In this document: piece by piece, positions 26,134 to 35,779 of the stretch | Numbering within the stretch: the first letter of the stretch is position 1 | Layout of the letters: every line of letters starts with the position of its first letter | Assembly (NCBI GenBank): GCA_023400235.1 | Contig: JAEXFI010000045.1 | Coordinates: forward strand, 470,846 to 534,845 | Length of the DNA: 64,000 bases | Reading direction: 5' to 3' | Origin: Bacillota bacterium | GTDB taxonomy: Bacteria > Bacillota > Clostridia > Acetivibrionales > DSM-1351 | The notes under the pieces: generated by a model | Database searches by the model: none | Told to the model about the DNA's origin: nothing | What the model saw: only the letters and a program-made list of their open reading frames with translations | Translations under genes and position numbers: made by a program

Positions 26134-28671
26134 TTATTGCTGTCTAGCACTCTGCCTGTCTTTTTCATTCATTTGCAGCTCCATCCACTGCTGCTTAGAT
26201 ATAAGCACCTGTCTTGGCTTGCTGCCCTCAAACCTGCCCACTATATTTCTTGCCTCCATCTGGTCTATTATTCTGGCGGCTCTGGAATACCCCACCTTAA
26301 ACTTTCTCTGCACCAGGGAAACCGACGCCTGCCCGGCCTCAACCACCATATCGATGGCCTGATTCAGCAGCTCGTCATTGTCGCCGGAGTTATCATCATT
26401 TCCTGAACTCTGGTCATTTATTTTTTCAATAATATTTTCATCATAATTTGTATAGCCCTGTGTCTTGATAAACTCAACAACCTTTTCAACCTCACTGTCG
26501 GATACAAAGGAGCCCTTTACCCTGAGCGGCTTTGGCTCTCCCACGGGGTAGAACAGCATGTCTCCCCGTCCAAGCAGCTTTTCCGCTCCGCCCATGTCCA
26601 GAATGGTTCTGGAATCCACCTGGGAGGACACGGCAAAGGATATCCTGGAGGGAATGTTGGCCTTGATAACACCGGTTATAACATCCACAGAAGGCCTCTG
26701 AGTTGCAATAACAAGATGCATGCCTGCAGCTCGCGCCATCTGTGCCAAACGGCAGATAGCATCTTCAACATCATTGGGAGCGACCATCATCAGGTCTGCA
26801 AGTTCATCAACAATAATCACTATCTGGGGCAAGGCACCGGGTTCATCATTTGCCTTCAGCATTGCATTATAGCCCTTCAGATCCCTTACGCCCTTGTCGG
26901 CAAACAGCTTATACCTGTTTACCATTTCCTGAACTGCCCAATTCAAGGCACCTGCAGCCTTTTTGGGATCGGTGACCACCGGTATGAGCAAATGAGGAAT
27001 ACCATTGTATATACCCAGTTCAACAACCTTTGGGTCAACCATCAACAGTTTCACTTCCTCAGGTGAAGCCTTGAACAAAATACTCATTATAAGGCTGTTT
27101 ATGCATACACTCTTACCTGAACCGGTAGCACCAGCAACCAGCAAATGAGGCATTTTCCCTATATCTGCAACAACTGTTTCTCCCGAAATATCCTTTCCCA
27201 CAGAAAAGGCCAGCTTTGAGGAATGGTTTGTAAACTCCTTGGAATCCAATATATCCTTAAGCAATACCGCCGACATTTCCTTATTTGGGACTTCTATACC
27301 TACCGCCGCCTTGCCGGGAATGGGTGCTTCTATTCTGACGCCGGCGGCAGCGAGATTCAATGCTATGTCATCGGAAAGATTTACTATCTTGCTGACCTTT
27401 ACACCAGGACTGGGCTGAATTTCATATCTTGTGACAGCCGGTCCCCGGCTTATATTTATGACTCTTGCCTCCACTCCAAAGCTCTTTAAGGTGTCCTCCA
27501 GCTTTTTTGCACCTTCAAGAGCACTGTTTTTAAGCGCCTTGACATTGGTTGCATCATCCCTGCTCTCATCCAGTAAATCAAGGGAGGGATAATTGTATAC
27601 AAGGGGCCTGGGCTGCTGTTCTATCTGAGGTATTATTATTTCTTCATTTTCTGTAGAACCTGCGCCTACTGCAGCAGTATTTTCCTCACGAGCACCCTCC
27701 GCAGAACCGAGTTTCATTTCTTCTGCCACAAGGCCTTCGGGAGATATCCCCATGCCTTTTATGTCTGCCACCACCATATCCTCGGCAACCTCTTCATTAA
27801 AGCCAGTAAGGCTGACAGTAAAAGCCTCTTCTTCCGGCATTTCAAGGGCATCAAACGCCGCAGTAGCAGCAGTGGTGGCAGTCTCGTCCTCCTGAGTGCT
27901 GTTCCCCAGCTTTTTGGGAACCTTATTGGCCCTGCTTTCTCTTTCTATTTTAAAGTTGATTATTTTTCGCTTTTCAGCTTCAGAAGCTTTCTCCTCCTGA
28001 AGTTCCTCTTCTTCTGCTTCGGACTCAGCCTGTCTTTCCTTCAGCCTTTCAGCCTTTCTGATTTTCCTGGCATCATTTGCCGCCCGGAATTTCCTTGACA
28101 GTAAGGCGGAAGCATTGCTTAAAAAAGCAGCCATGGATACATTTGTCAAGAGGATAATGTCTATTATTGATATCGTTGTAAGTATAATGATAGTTCCCAA
28201 TATCTGAAAGGTCATGAGAAAGGGCAGCGTCACAAGTCCTCCCAGGAGCCCTCCCCCGCTTATTTGGGTACCCTGGGTGTAAAATTCCACAAGGCTTTTA
28301 TAGAAAGCTCTTCCCGCATAGTCATCATATTTGAACTCCGCCACCTGCCAGAAGCATGAAACCAGCAGAATAAGCACGCCAAGGTAAATGACTCGGAGTT
28401 TGAAGGTATGGGAATCCTTTTTGAAAATCATAGCCACTCCGTAGACAATGAGCACAACAGGAACCAAGAATGCAGGTACACCCAGGAACCCCAGAAGCAT
28501 GCTGGTTATAGCTTTGCCAAATACACCCATGGACTTGCTGAACAAAAAGCTGAACAGCGCCAGCACACCAAAGGCAAATAAAATCAAACCTAAAATTTCA
28601 TTTCTGTATTTTGAAAAGCCACTTTCCACCCGTCTGTACTTTTTCTTCTTTTGCGACTTTTTGGCTTGCAT
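26134..28671 (-). CDS. DNA translocase FtsK/SpoIIIE
   Basis: A hexameric ATPase that pumps DNA through the division or sporulation septum. There are four transmembrane helices in the first 190 residues, a charged linker rich in Glu and Lys (about 210-375), then the motor with Walker A GATGSGKSVC at about residue 511, a Walker B region IVIIVDELADLM, and a C-terminal winged-helix gamma domain (LVQRKFKVGYSRAARIIDQME) that reads DNA polarity sequences. The ATG at 28671 is 8 nt after GAGGGG. The choice between FtsK and SpoIIIE naming cannot be made from sequence alone. Confidence 0.95.
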   Translation of the reverse strand: MQAKKSQKKKKYRRVESGFSKYRNEILGLILFAFGVLALFSFLFSKSMGVFGKAITSMLLGFLGVPAFLVPVVLIVYGVAMIFKKDSHTFKLRVIYLGVLILLVSCFWQVAEFKYDDYAGRAFYKSLVEFYTQGTQISGGGLLGGLVTLPFLMTFQILGTIIILTTISIIDIILLTNVSMAAFLSNASALLSRKFRAANDARKIRKAERLKERQAESEAEEEELQEEKASEAEKRKIINFKIERESRANKVPKKLGNSTQEDETATTAATAAFDALEMPEEEAFTVSLTGFNEEVAEDMVVADIKGMGISPEGLVAEEMKLGSAEGAREENTAAVGAGSTENEEIIIPQIEQQPRPLVYNYPSLDLLDESRDDATNVKALKNSALEGAKKLEDTLKSFGVEARVINISRGPAVTRYEIQPSPGVKVSKIVNLSDDIALNLAAAGVRIEAPIPGKAAVGIEVPNKEMSAVLLKDILDSKEFTNHSSKLAFSVGKDISGETVVADIGKMPHLLVAGATGSGKSVCINSLIMSILFKASPEEVKLLMVDPKVVELGIYNGIPHLLIPVVTDPKKAAGALNWAVQEMVNRYKLFADKGVRDLKGYNAMLKANDEPGALPQIVIIVDELADLMMVAPNDVEDAICRLAQMARAAGMHLVIATQRPSVDVITGVIKANIPSRISFAVSSQVDSRTILDMGGAEKLLGRGDMLFYPVGEPKPLRVKGSFVSDSEVEKVVEFIKTQGYTNYDENIIEKINDQSSGNDDNSGDNDELLNQAIDMVVEAGQASVSLVQRKFKVGYSRAARIIDQMEARNIVGRFEGSKPRQVLISKQQWMELQMNEKDRQSARQQ

Positions 28672-29041
28672 CAGGTACACCCCTCATTAGTAATTTGACT
28701 TGGCTCAAAACATGCCTGTTGCTGGCAGACGATGAAATTATATCACATTTTCGAGAATTATTCCAACACGTAAAATACGCCCCACCAAACACAATAGCGA
28801 GGCTTCCGGCTGTAAATCAAAAAGCTGCAGCCTTTTTGACACATGAGACAGCAGCACTTATTGTAAACCACATATTAAAATGAAATTCATGGAGATAAAA
28901 TAATAACAGGAAACTTAAAAACGCCATACTGTAAGATTTTACGCAGTTTCACCACCAGGCAGCCAGACAGCTGCCCGGTGCGCAATCTCTCAGAAGTTTC
29001 CGACACTGCTCTTATGGGGCAGCTTATATACTGAGATGGTA
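28672..29041. other. Intergenic region ftsK-divIVA
   Basis: No gene is supported. It contains an inverted repeat at 28954-28979 and the probable ftsK promoter region, for which I see no clear boxes. Confidence 0.5.
28954..28979. repeat. Inverted repeat downstream of divIVA
   Basis: ACCAGGCAGC pairs with GCTGCCCGGT with one mismatch and a 6-nt loop. There is no T-run, so a standard intrinsic terminator is unlikely. Confidence 0.5.
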
Positions 29042-29506
29042 TTACTCTAAATCATTGTCGGTATTAAACAACTGCTTAAGCAATTCCAGCTGAGACAGCA
29101 GCAAGGTTTCGGATTTGGTTTTGAAAAGGTGAAGCCTTTTTCTCATCTCTTCATATTCAAAGCGGATTTTTATCACTTCCTGATTTGCATCATTTATTAT
29201 CTTCTGGGCCTTTAATTCCGACTCCTTGACAATATTTTCAGCCTTTTCATAAGCATTCTTCTTGATCTCTTCTCCGGTCTGCTGTGCAACAATAAGGGTA
29301 TTCTGCAAGGATTCCTCTATATTCTTGTAATGTTGTATTCCTTCGTTTAAAACGGAAATTCTGTCCTTGAGTTCAATGTTTTCCTTTATGTAAAGCTCGT
29401 AGTCCTGTATTATGCTGTCGAGAACCTCATTTACCTGATCTTCATTGTAACCCATAAAATTCTTTTTAAACTTGATATTATCAAGATCATTAGGAGTATA
29501 GTTCAT
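29042..29506 (-). CDS. divIVA: DivIVA domain protein
   Basis: A coiled-coil protein that gathers at curved membrane at poles and septa and recruits division or growth proteins. The N-terminal lipid-binding segment FKKNFMGYNEDQVNEVLDSI is typical, and the rest (about 30-140) is heptad-rich coiled coil. At 154 residues it is a short DivIVA. Start at the ATG at 29506; an in-frame TTG 6 nt upstream is less likely. It closes the ylm cluster yggS-sepF-yggT-ylmH-divIVA, the standard order next to division genes in Gram-positives. Confidence 0.93.
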   Translation of the reverse strand: MNYTPNDLDNIKFKKNFMGYNEDQVNEVLDSIIQDYELYIKENIELKDRISVLNEGIQHYKNIEESLQNTLIVAQQTGEEIKKNAYEKAENIVKESELKAQKIINDANQEVIKIRFEYEEMRKRLHLFKTKSETLLLSQLELLKQLFNTDNDLE

Positions 29507-29536
29507 ATTCAACCAACCTTTCCAAGATATGATATC

Positions 29537-30322
29537 TTATTCAAAACGCCTGATAACTATATTTATCCGGTCCTTTCGGGTAGTTCCGCCAACCTTGTCC
29601 AACACTATCCGCCCCTTGCCCCTTATGGAGATGACATCCCCTTGGGAAAGCTGCTTGGACGGGTTGGCTACCAGCTCCCAGTTTACATTAACTCTTTGAG
29701 CCTTGAAATACTCCATAACCTTTGTTCTTGAAAGCCCAAAGCCGCTTGCCGTCACGGCATCAGCCCGTACCGATGCCACTGTGGTATTAATGATTTTCTC
29801 CTTTCTTTCGGGAGGAGTGTACATATAAACCTGCTGAAGCTGGCATTCAACTTTAGCATTACCAATTTTGTCCAAATTGTATGAAACATATTCCGCAATC
29901 TTATCAATCAGAAATACATCTCCATGGTTCTCATATACCAGTATATCGCCAATCTTTTCCCTTTTGACTCCCAGCCCCAGTATGGAACCCAGATAATCCC
30001 TGTGGGACAAGTCCTTTTCCATAAGAGGTTTAATCCTGAGATAACTTATGGGAGCGCTGCTTAAAGCGTCCTCCTCAGTTATGAAATCCTGGCTTATTGC
30101 GGCCAAAACCCGCTCTGAGCCTTCAAAGCCGCCTGTAAAGGTATAAAAAACTCCTGAAACCTTGTCCAGTACTTTTTTTGCAACTGCCGCCTCATGGGGA
30201 GAAAGAAAATCCGAATACACAAAAGAGGAATAACGGCATTGTTCCACTTTGTCCAAAATACGCGAAACCATCACCCTATCCTCAATTTTAGAAACCATTT
30301 TCAATAATTCGCTTTTATTCAT
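29537..30322 (-). CDS. ylmH: YlmH, S4-domain RNA-binding protein
   Basis: YlmH homologues bind ribosomes through a C-terminal S4 domain, here about residues 185-255 with GLSRTKVMEYFKAQRVNVNWE, and have been linked to rescue of stalled large subunits and to division. The N-terminal domain (SDFLSPHEAAVAKKVL) is family-specific. The length of 261 residues is full. The ATG at 30322 has no recognisable Shine-Dalgarno sequence: the 28 bp upstream are nearly all A and T. This suggests translational coupling or a weak start. Confidence 0.9.
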   Translation of the reverse strand: MNKSELLKMVSKIEDRVMVSRILDKVEQCRYSSFVYSDFLSPHEAAVAKKVLDKVSGVFYTFTGGFEGSERVLAAISQDFITEEDALSSAPISYLRIKPLMEKDLSHRDYLGSILGLGVKREKIGDILVYENHGDVFLIDKIAEYVSYNLDKIGNAKVECQLQQVYMYTPPERKEKIINTTVASVRADAVTASGFGLSRTKVMEYFKAQRVNVNWELVANPSKQLSQGDVISIRGKGRIVLDKVGGTTRKDRINIVIRRFE

Positions 30323-30350
30323 AATTTAATATATTTTCAATGTTTTATTT

Positions 30351-30638
30351 TTAAATAAAAATCATATATAGCCTTGCAATTACATTTCTGATTACACCAA
30401 TAAGAATAAACGCAACCAAGGGTGAAAAATCCATCATGGAAAACATGGAGTTATTCATAAATCTTGATTGACTTAACATATTCCTTATTGGAGACAGTAC
30501 CGGCTCAGTGATTATAAACAGCAAATCTACCGCCTTGTTATCCCTTGATACCGGCAGCCATGAAATAAGCACCCTGGCAAGCAGTATATATCCAAAGGCT
30601 CGCAACACCATATTTATAGCATAAAAAACTGCATCCAT
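30351..30638 (-). CDS. yggT: YggT family membrane protein
   Basis: A small two-helix membrane protein; hydrophobic stretches are about residues 4-22 and 65-90, with the typical LARVLISWLPVSRDN and ITEPVLSPIRNML in between. I placed the start at the ATG at 30638, 7 nt after GGAGG; an ATG two codons upstream lies too close to the box. The family is tied to osmotic tolerance and division clusters. It sits between sepF and ylmH. Confidence 0.9.
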   Translation of the reverse strand: MDAVFYAINMVLRAFGYILLARVLISWLPVSRDNKAVDLLFIITEPVLSPIRNMLSQSRFMNNSMFSMMDFSPLVAFILIGVIRNVIARLYMIFI

Positions 30639-30700
30639 CAGCATTCCTCCGAAATAAGAAACCCACCCATCAACATAATATAGACTGTCCAAACACAGTC

Positions 30701-31174
30701 CTATTTAGCCCAGGGAAATACGGTCTTATTTCTCAACTCGTCCTTCAGATCTCCGCTCACATCAACATTGTTTGGAGCTATGACAAATATATCACAGGAC
30801 ACTTTTTGTATGCTTCCGTCAAGAGCATAGATTGAGCCGCTTAAAAAGTCTATTATTCTCTGCGCATCAGACTTCTCTATACCTTCGAGATTGATTACCA
30901 CAGGCTTCTTGCTCTTTAAGTGATCACAGATATCCTGCGCATCATCAAAGGTAGTTGGCTGGGAAACAACCATTTTAAACTGATTTGCGGAATGAATATT
31001 TACAACTTTACCAGCTTGCTGTTTCTTGGAATTGTTGAAAAAGTGAGTCTGAATAGGTTCACTTTTGAGATCGTCCTTAAAGTCGTTATCGCGAAGATCC
31101 AAGTCTTCATCCTCTTCTTCGTCAATAGCTTCCCATCCGACGAAATTGAAAACTTTGTTTAAAAGTTTTGACAT
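30701..31174 (-). CDS. sepF: Cell division protein SepF
   Basis: SepF binds FtsZ and tethers it to the membrane, forming arcs at the septum. It begins with a short amphipathic membrane-binding helix (MSKLLNKVFNFVGW), then an acidic linker, then the SepF core (about 70-150) with KPVVINLEGIEKSDAQRIIDF and DIFVIAPNNVDVSG. The length of 157 residues is standard. It is flanked by yggS and yggT. Confidence 0.95.
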   Translation of the reverse strand: MSKLLNKVFNFVGWEAIDEEEDEDLDLRDNDFKDDLKSEPIQTHFFNNSKKQQAGKVVNIHSANQFKMVVSQPTTFDDAQDICDHLKSKKPVVINLEGIEKSDAQRIIDFLSGSIYALDGSIQKVSCDIFVIAPNNVDVSGDLKDELRNKTVFPWAK

Positions 31175-31233
31175 TTCAAATTCCTCCTGCGTCTTTAGTA
31201 ATTTATTTAATCTTTTCTCACTTGTAAAAAAAA

Positions 31234-31941
31234 TTACTTTTGTGCATAATCTCTCTTTCCAAATATACTGGTGCCGACTCTGATCATATTTGCGCCTTCT
31301 TCCACTGCAATCTCAAAATCGTTACTCATGCCCATGGAAAGATAATCCATACTAACATTATCTATTCTTTTCCTCTTTATGTCAATATATATGTTATAAA
31401 GATTCCTAAATACAGGCCTTATGTCCTGTGGGTCCTGAGCATATGGGGCTATAGTCATCAACCCTCTTACGGAAATATTATCCATATGGGCAATTTCATC
31501 CACATATTCGGGTACTTTTTCCGGGCTTATTCCAAACTTCGTTTCTTCCCCTGAAACATTTACCTGCAATAGTACATCCATTTTCCTATTGTGTTTTCCC
31601 GCTCTTAAGTTGATTTCCCTTGCCAGCTCCAGGCTGTCCACAGAGTGAATCATTTCAACCTTGTCAATGATATACTTTACCTTGTTAGTCTGAAGGTGCC
31701 CAATCAAATGCCACCTCACATCTGCCGGCAGCTTTTCATACTTTTCCAGCAGCTCCTGAACCCTGTTTTCACCCATATGGCGAAGACCATATTCATAGAC
31801 ACTTTGTATCCTGTCGGTCTGTACAGTCTTAGTAACCGCAATTACATTGATATCTTCCAGTCTTCGCCCGCTTTTTTCTGCAGCCGCCTTAATACGGTCA
31901 TAGATATTATCCAAATTGTTTTTTATATCTGAATCAGTCAA
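31234..31941 (-). CDS. yggS: YggS family PLP homeostasis protein
   Basis: A pyridoxal-phosphate-binding TIM-barrel protein that buffers PLP and affects amino-acid pools. The PLP lysine is Lys38 in VIAVTKTVQ; HLIGHLQTNKVKYI and LSMGMSNDFEIAVEEGANMIRVG are signature motifs. The start is probably TTG at 31941, 8 nt after GGAGGG. It overlaps the end of the upstream adaptor gene by 8 nt, so the two are translationally coupled. Confidence 0.94.
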   Translation of the reverse strand: MTDSDIKNNLDNIYDRIKAAAEKSGRRLEDINVIAVTKTVQTDRIQSVYEYGLRHMGENRVQELLEKYEKLPADVRWHLIGHLQTNKVKYIIDKVEMIHSVDSLELAREINLRAGKHNRKMDVLLQVNVSGEETKFGISPEKVPEYVDEIAHMDNISVRGLMTIAPYAQDPQDIRPVFRNLYNIYIDIKRKRIDNVSMDYLSMGMSNDFEIAVEEGANMIRVGTSIFGKRDYAQK

Positions 31942-33184
31942 TTATCTGTCCCTCCTGTATATTCTTAGGATTTAGGATATATGTATTGTAAAGGGCTATT
32001 GAATTTTCACCCTCCATATTGTCAATTATGACTGCATCATCATTCATACCTTTAATTCTGACTTTCTTTATTGTGGCGGTATGGCCCTTGACCAGGGTTA
32101 TTGCTGCAGTTCTGTTTTTTGTGTCTATGCTCTGCAAGGCGCTGTGGGGAACCTTCAGCCCGGTGGCGCTGGAAAGTATTATGTCAGCATTTATTCTTCT
32201 CAGGCCCACTGTCTCATTTAAACTTGTATCAAATTTAAAGGCTATTATTCTTTTTCCATCTATGATATCAGAGCTGTATACTACTTTTGCATCGATGTAT
32301 AGCCCTGTATCATTTACCCTCAGCGTCACAGTCTCGTCCAGCTTAAGAGACTTGCAGTACTTCTCCTCAACAGCGGCAACCATATTGCTCTCCAAATCCT
32401 TGACCAGCTTGGCAATAGGTTTTCCCTTTCTTGCCTCAATTACATTAAAATCCCTGTTGGTCTCCTTTGTGGTTATCTTTTCCAGTTCAACAGGAGTAAT
32501 ATTGCGTATGGCGGCGGGAGTAAGTATGGCTTCATAGCCGTCCACCGCATAGGATATCACGCCCGCACTTTTTGCGGTTATTTCCTTTATATTGTTGTTC
32601 AGCTTGCCTTGTATGACGGCTTTTTCATTTTTCAGCTTATTAATATAGGCTGCAGATTTGCTGCTGTCACCAAATATATCCGACTTTCTGTAAACAATCT
32701 TATCTATATTTGAGATACTGTTGTAGCTCTCCACTAGACTGCCTCCAGCAGACACCTGCGCTAAATTCTTCATCTCTTCAATTATTTCCAAATCCAGTTT
32801 TTTTATATCGCTGGAAAAGGTGCTTATATTTTGCTTTTGCGCATTTTGCGCTCTTGCAATCTCCAGCTCCTTGGTTTTAAGTTCCTCGTACGTGGATACT
32901 GGAACATTTTTTACTACGGATGCTATTCTGTAATTTGAAGGCACCTTTTCGCCGTCCATGGCATCCATTACACAGTCTCCGGTTTCCGGCGACAAAATAA
33001 GCTCTTCATTCCGGATAAATACCCCGTCAACATTTTTTATTTCTTCTATCCTGCCGATTTTCAGAATATCAGTTTCAATACCGTTTCCGTATATTATGAA
33101 TAGCAGTGCAGGCAGGTATATTATCAGAAATACTCCCAATATCAGCGTTCCGATTTTAACACTCTGTTTTCTGAAAATGCTCAT
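31934..33184 (-). CDS. HlyD-like membrane-anchored protein
   Basis: One N-terminal transmembrane helix (about 10-30) is followed by an extracellular part resembling periplasmic adaptor proteins: a lipoyl-like half (GDCVMDAMDGEKVPSNYRIASVV), a coiled-coil segment (about 100-200) and beta-rich C-terminal domains. Start ATG 33184, 6 nt after GAGG. No ABC exporter or outer-membrane partner is adjacent; instead it is coupled to yggS and sepF, and the same arrangement is known in other clostridia. A role in the division or sporulation envelope is inferred from context only. Confidence 0.75.
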   Translation of the reverse strand: MSIFRKQSVKIGTLILGVFLIIYLPALLFIIYGNGIETDILKIGRIEEIKNVDGVFIRNEELILSPETGDCVMDAMDGEKVPSNYRIASVVKNVPVSTYEELKTKELEIARAQNAQKQNISTFSSDIKKLDLEIIEEMKNLAQVSAGGSLVESYNSISNIDKIVYRKSDIFGDSSKSAAYINKLKNEKAVIQGKLNNNIKEITAKSAGVISYAVDGYEAILTPAAIRNITPVELEKITTKETNRDFNVIEARKGKPIAKLVKDLESNMVAAVEEKYCKSLKLDETVTLRVNDTGLYIDAKVVYSSDIIDGKRIIAFKFDTSLNETVGLRRINADIILSSATGLKVPHSALQSIDTKNRTAAITLVKGHTATIKKVRIKGMNDDAVIIDNMEGENSIALYNTYILNPKNIQEGQIID

Positions 33185-33204
33185 ATATATCCTCATTTCC
33201 CAAG

Positions 33205-34494
33205 TTAAAATCTGCTTCCATTATTAATTAGCTTCTGCAGTGCAATAATATTTCCAAGCTTTACATGCTCGTATACCAGACCGCCCTGCATATATGCAAT
33301 GTACGGACTCTTAATGGGCGCATCGGCGCTGAGTTCTATTGAGGAACCCTGTACGAAAGCACCTGCTGCCATTATGACCGGTGAGTCGTAGCCGGGCATG
33401 TCCCAGGGCTGAGGCGTGACATAGGAGTCCACCGGTGAACCCTTCTGAATACCCTGGCAAAAGGCTATAAGGCTTTTTTCATCCTTGAATTTCACTGCCT
33501 GGATTATATCGCTTCTTTTTGCAGCAACTGAAGGCAGCGTTTCAAAGCCCGCCCTTGCCATAAGTGCCGCACAGAAAACTGCACCCTTCAGGCTTTCTGC
33601 CACAACATGGGGAGCCATGAAAAGGCCCTGGAACATTAATCTGTTATTTCCCAGAGAAGCCCCGACTTCCTTTCCCAGCCCAGGTGATGTAAGCCTGTAG
33701 GCCGCCTGTTCCACCAGATGCTTTTTACCGGCTATATAGCCTCCGGTCAATGCAAGGCCTCCTCCGGGGTTTTTTATAAGGGAGCCCGCAACAATATCAG
33801 CACCAACCTCCACAGGCTCAGCTTCCTCTACAAATTCGCCATAGCAATTGTCCACCATTATTATGGTTGAACTGCTGACAGCTTTTATAGCTGTAATAAT
33901 ATTTTTTATGTCCTCAATGCAAAGTGCATCTCTCCAGGAATAGCCCCTTGAGCGCTGAATCATTGCGATTTTGGTTTTTGGAGTGACCACCCTGCTTATC
34001 TGTTCTATGTCCGGCTTACCGTCAGCCTTTAATTCTACCTGCTTGTAGCTTACCCCAAATTCCTTCAGGGAGCCGCAGTTCTCACCTCTGATTCCGATTA
34101 CTTCTTCCAGGGTATCATAGGGCTTTCCAGTTACTGCTGCCAGTTCCTCCCCCGGCCTCAGATTTCCGAAAAGGCATAATGCCAGAGCCTGGGTTCCCGA
34201 CACTATCTGGTGCCTGACCAGAGCGTCCTCAGCCTTAAAAACCTCCGCATATACACTGTCAAGGACCTCCCTGCCCCTGTCGTCATAGCCGTAGCCGGTA
34301 GTTCCGTTAAAGTGGGAGTCACTCAGCTTGTTATCCTGCATAGCCTTTATTACTTTTAACTGATTCAACTGCCTTATATTTTCTATGCCTTCAAATACCT
34401 TACGGGCATCTTTTTCTGCTTCCTGTGCAAGCTCAAGCACTCTATCCCCAACTTCAAAATTTTGCTTTAAATATTCTCTTATTTTGCCATCCAT
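33205..34494 (-). CDS. PLP-dependent methionine gamma-lyase family protein (YnbB/aluminium resistance type)
   Basis: A fold-type I PLP enzyme of the Cys/Met metabolism group often named aluminium resistance protein. The PLP lysine is Lys241 in GSLIKNPGGG; IIMVDNCYGEF provides the ring-stacking Asp, and SGTQALALCLFG binds phosphate. The length of 429 residues is normal. It is the first gene of the leftward cluster leading into the HlyD-like protein and yggS (20-bp gap). The substrate is not known with certainty. Confidence 0.88.
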   Translation of the reverse strand: MDGKIREYLKQNFEVGDRVLELAQEAEKDARKVFEGIENIRQLNQLKVIKAMQDNKLSDSHFNGTTGYGYDDRGREVLDSVYAEVFKAEDALVRHQIVSGTQALALCLFGNLRPGEELAAVTGKPYDTLEEVIGIRGENCGSLKEFGVSYKQVELKADGKPDIEQISRVVTPKTKIAMIQRSRGYSWRDALCIEDIKNIITAIKAVSSSTIIMVDNCYGEFVEEAEPVEVGADIVAGSLIKNPGGGLALTGGYIAGKKHLVEQAAYRLTSPGLGKEVGASLGNNRLMFQGLFMAPHVVAESLKGAVFCAALMARAGFETLPSVAAKRSDIIQAVKFKDEKSLIAFCQGIQKGSPVDSYVTPQPWDMPGYDSPVIMAAGAFVQGSSIELSADAPIKSPYIAYMQGGLVYEHVKLGNIIALQKLINNGSRF

Positions 34495-34638
34495 TGGAAC
34501 TGTTCCTCTTTCGTATTTTAAATAAAATTGATTATAAGCTTTTTAATAGCATTATATACCATTTAAAAGTATCCTGCCAGATTTTATGTATATAAACCGG
34601 GTAATTATTTCTTTATTTCTTTATCAATCTCTTCACGG

Positions 34639-34668
34639 TTGCAGCCCAATGATTTTTAAATGTATAAT
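34639..34668 (+). promoter_or_regulatory. Probable promoter for the RluA-type gene
   Basis: TTGCAG, an 18-nt spacer and a perfect TATAAT precede the gene at 34752. The leader then holds an inverted repeat CTGCAAG/CTTGCAG near 34690-34711. Confidence 0.5.
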
Positions 34669-34751
34669 AGTTCTGTGCGGAGCCGTACCTGCAAGAGGTT
34701 TCCTTGCAGCCGGCCGCCCAATACTGCTGTTATTTACCCTGGGGAGGTTTT

Positions 34752-35651
34752 ATGATCTTAGAACACAACGCCGACATTTCTGATGCCGGCAAGCCCTTGA
34801 AAAATTTGCTTAAGGGCAAACTGAATATATCTGAAAGACTGGTAAAAAAACTGAAATATCAGAATAAAATTTATGTGAACAACCTGCCTGTGCATGTAAA
34901 CCATATCTTACAGGAAAATGACCAGGTAAGAGTTGAAATAGAGTTTGAAGAGGATTGTGAATATATTGAGCCTCAAAATATTCCTCTGGATATAATTTTT
35001 GAAGACCATTGCCTGCTTGTTTTGAACAAGCAGCCAGGCATAGTGGTCCACCCCACCTGCAGTCATCCCGACTCCACCATTGCCAACGGCATAGCCTATT
35101 ATCTGAAGCAAAAGGGAGTACTCAGGAAAATCAGGCCGGTCAGCAGGCTTGACAGGGAAACGTCAGGCATTATCATTTTTGCCAAAAATCAATTTGTTCA
35201 GGAGACCCTTATTAGACAGATGCAGGCAGGTATATTTGAAAAGGAGTATCTGGGCATTGTTCAAGGCATTCCTGCTTCAAATTCAGGAACAATTGATTTG
35301 CCAATTGACAGAAAACCCGGCAGCATTATGCTCAGGCATATATCTGATACGGGCGCTCCCTCTGTGACACATTATGAGGTGGTGGAGAGCTTTTTACAGC
35401 ATCAAGCCTCCCTGCTCAGCTTCAAGCTGGAAACCGGAAGAACTCACCAAATCAGAGTGCACTGTCAGGCAATGGGCTTTCCCATTTACGGAGATACCCT
35501 TTATTCCACCAGCCTTTGCCAATTAATTTCCCGTCAGGCTCTGCATTCACATACTACAAAAATACTCCATCCGGAAACCCGAAAGGAAGTAATCTTCAAC
35601 GCCGGACTGCCTTCGGACATAAATAACGTACTGGAAATAATGAGGGCCTGA
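34752..35651 (+). CDS. RluA family pseudouridine synthase
   Basis: A second RNA pseudouridine synthase, distinct from the RluD-type gene at 13168. An N-terminal S4-like region (LKNLLKGKLNISERLVKKL) precedes the catalytic domain with RPVSRLDRETSGIIIFAKN and GRTHQIRVHCQAMG. The ATG at 34752 follows GGGGAGG by 4 nt; a longer frame from 34704 has no such support. It gives 300 residues. It is divergent from the PLP lyase gene and lies 128 bp before the MerR gene. The RNA target is unknown. Confidence 0.9.
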   Translation: MILEHNADISDAGKPLKNLLKGKLNISERLVKKLKYQNKIYVNNLPVHVNHILQENDQVRVEIEFEEDCEYIEPQNIPLDIIFEDHCLLVLNKQPGIVVHPTCSHPDSTIANGIAYYLKQKGVLRKIRPVSRLDRETSGIIIFAKNQFVQETLIRQMQAGIFEKEYLGIVQGIPASNSGTIDLPIDRKPGSIMLRHISDTGAPSVTHYEVVESFLQHQASLLSFKLETGRTHQIRVHCQAMGFPIYGDTLYSTSLCQLISRQALHSHTTKILHPETRKEVIFNAGLPSDINNVLEIMRA

Positions 35652-35779
35652 CCTGTAAATATTTTACATGCGCTCCCCTGTGTGCTACTATTTTCTTATT
35701 GGTTGTTTTGCGCCGGACAGCGGCAAATCGGGCAACTGGTTGTACAAATGAGAAAGTACTGTTTTGGGAGGAATGGGCT

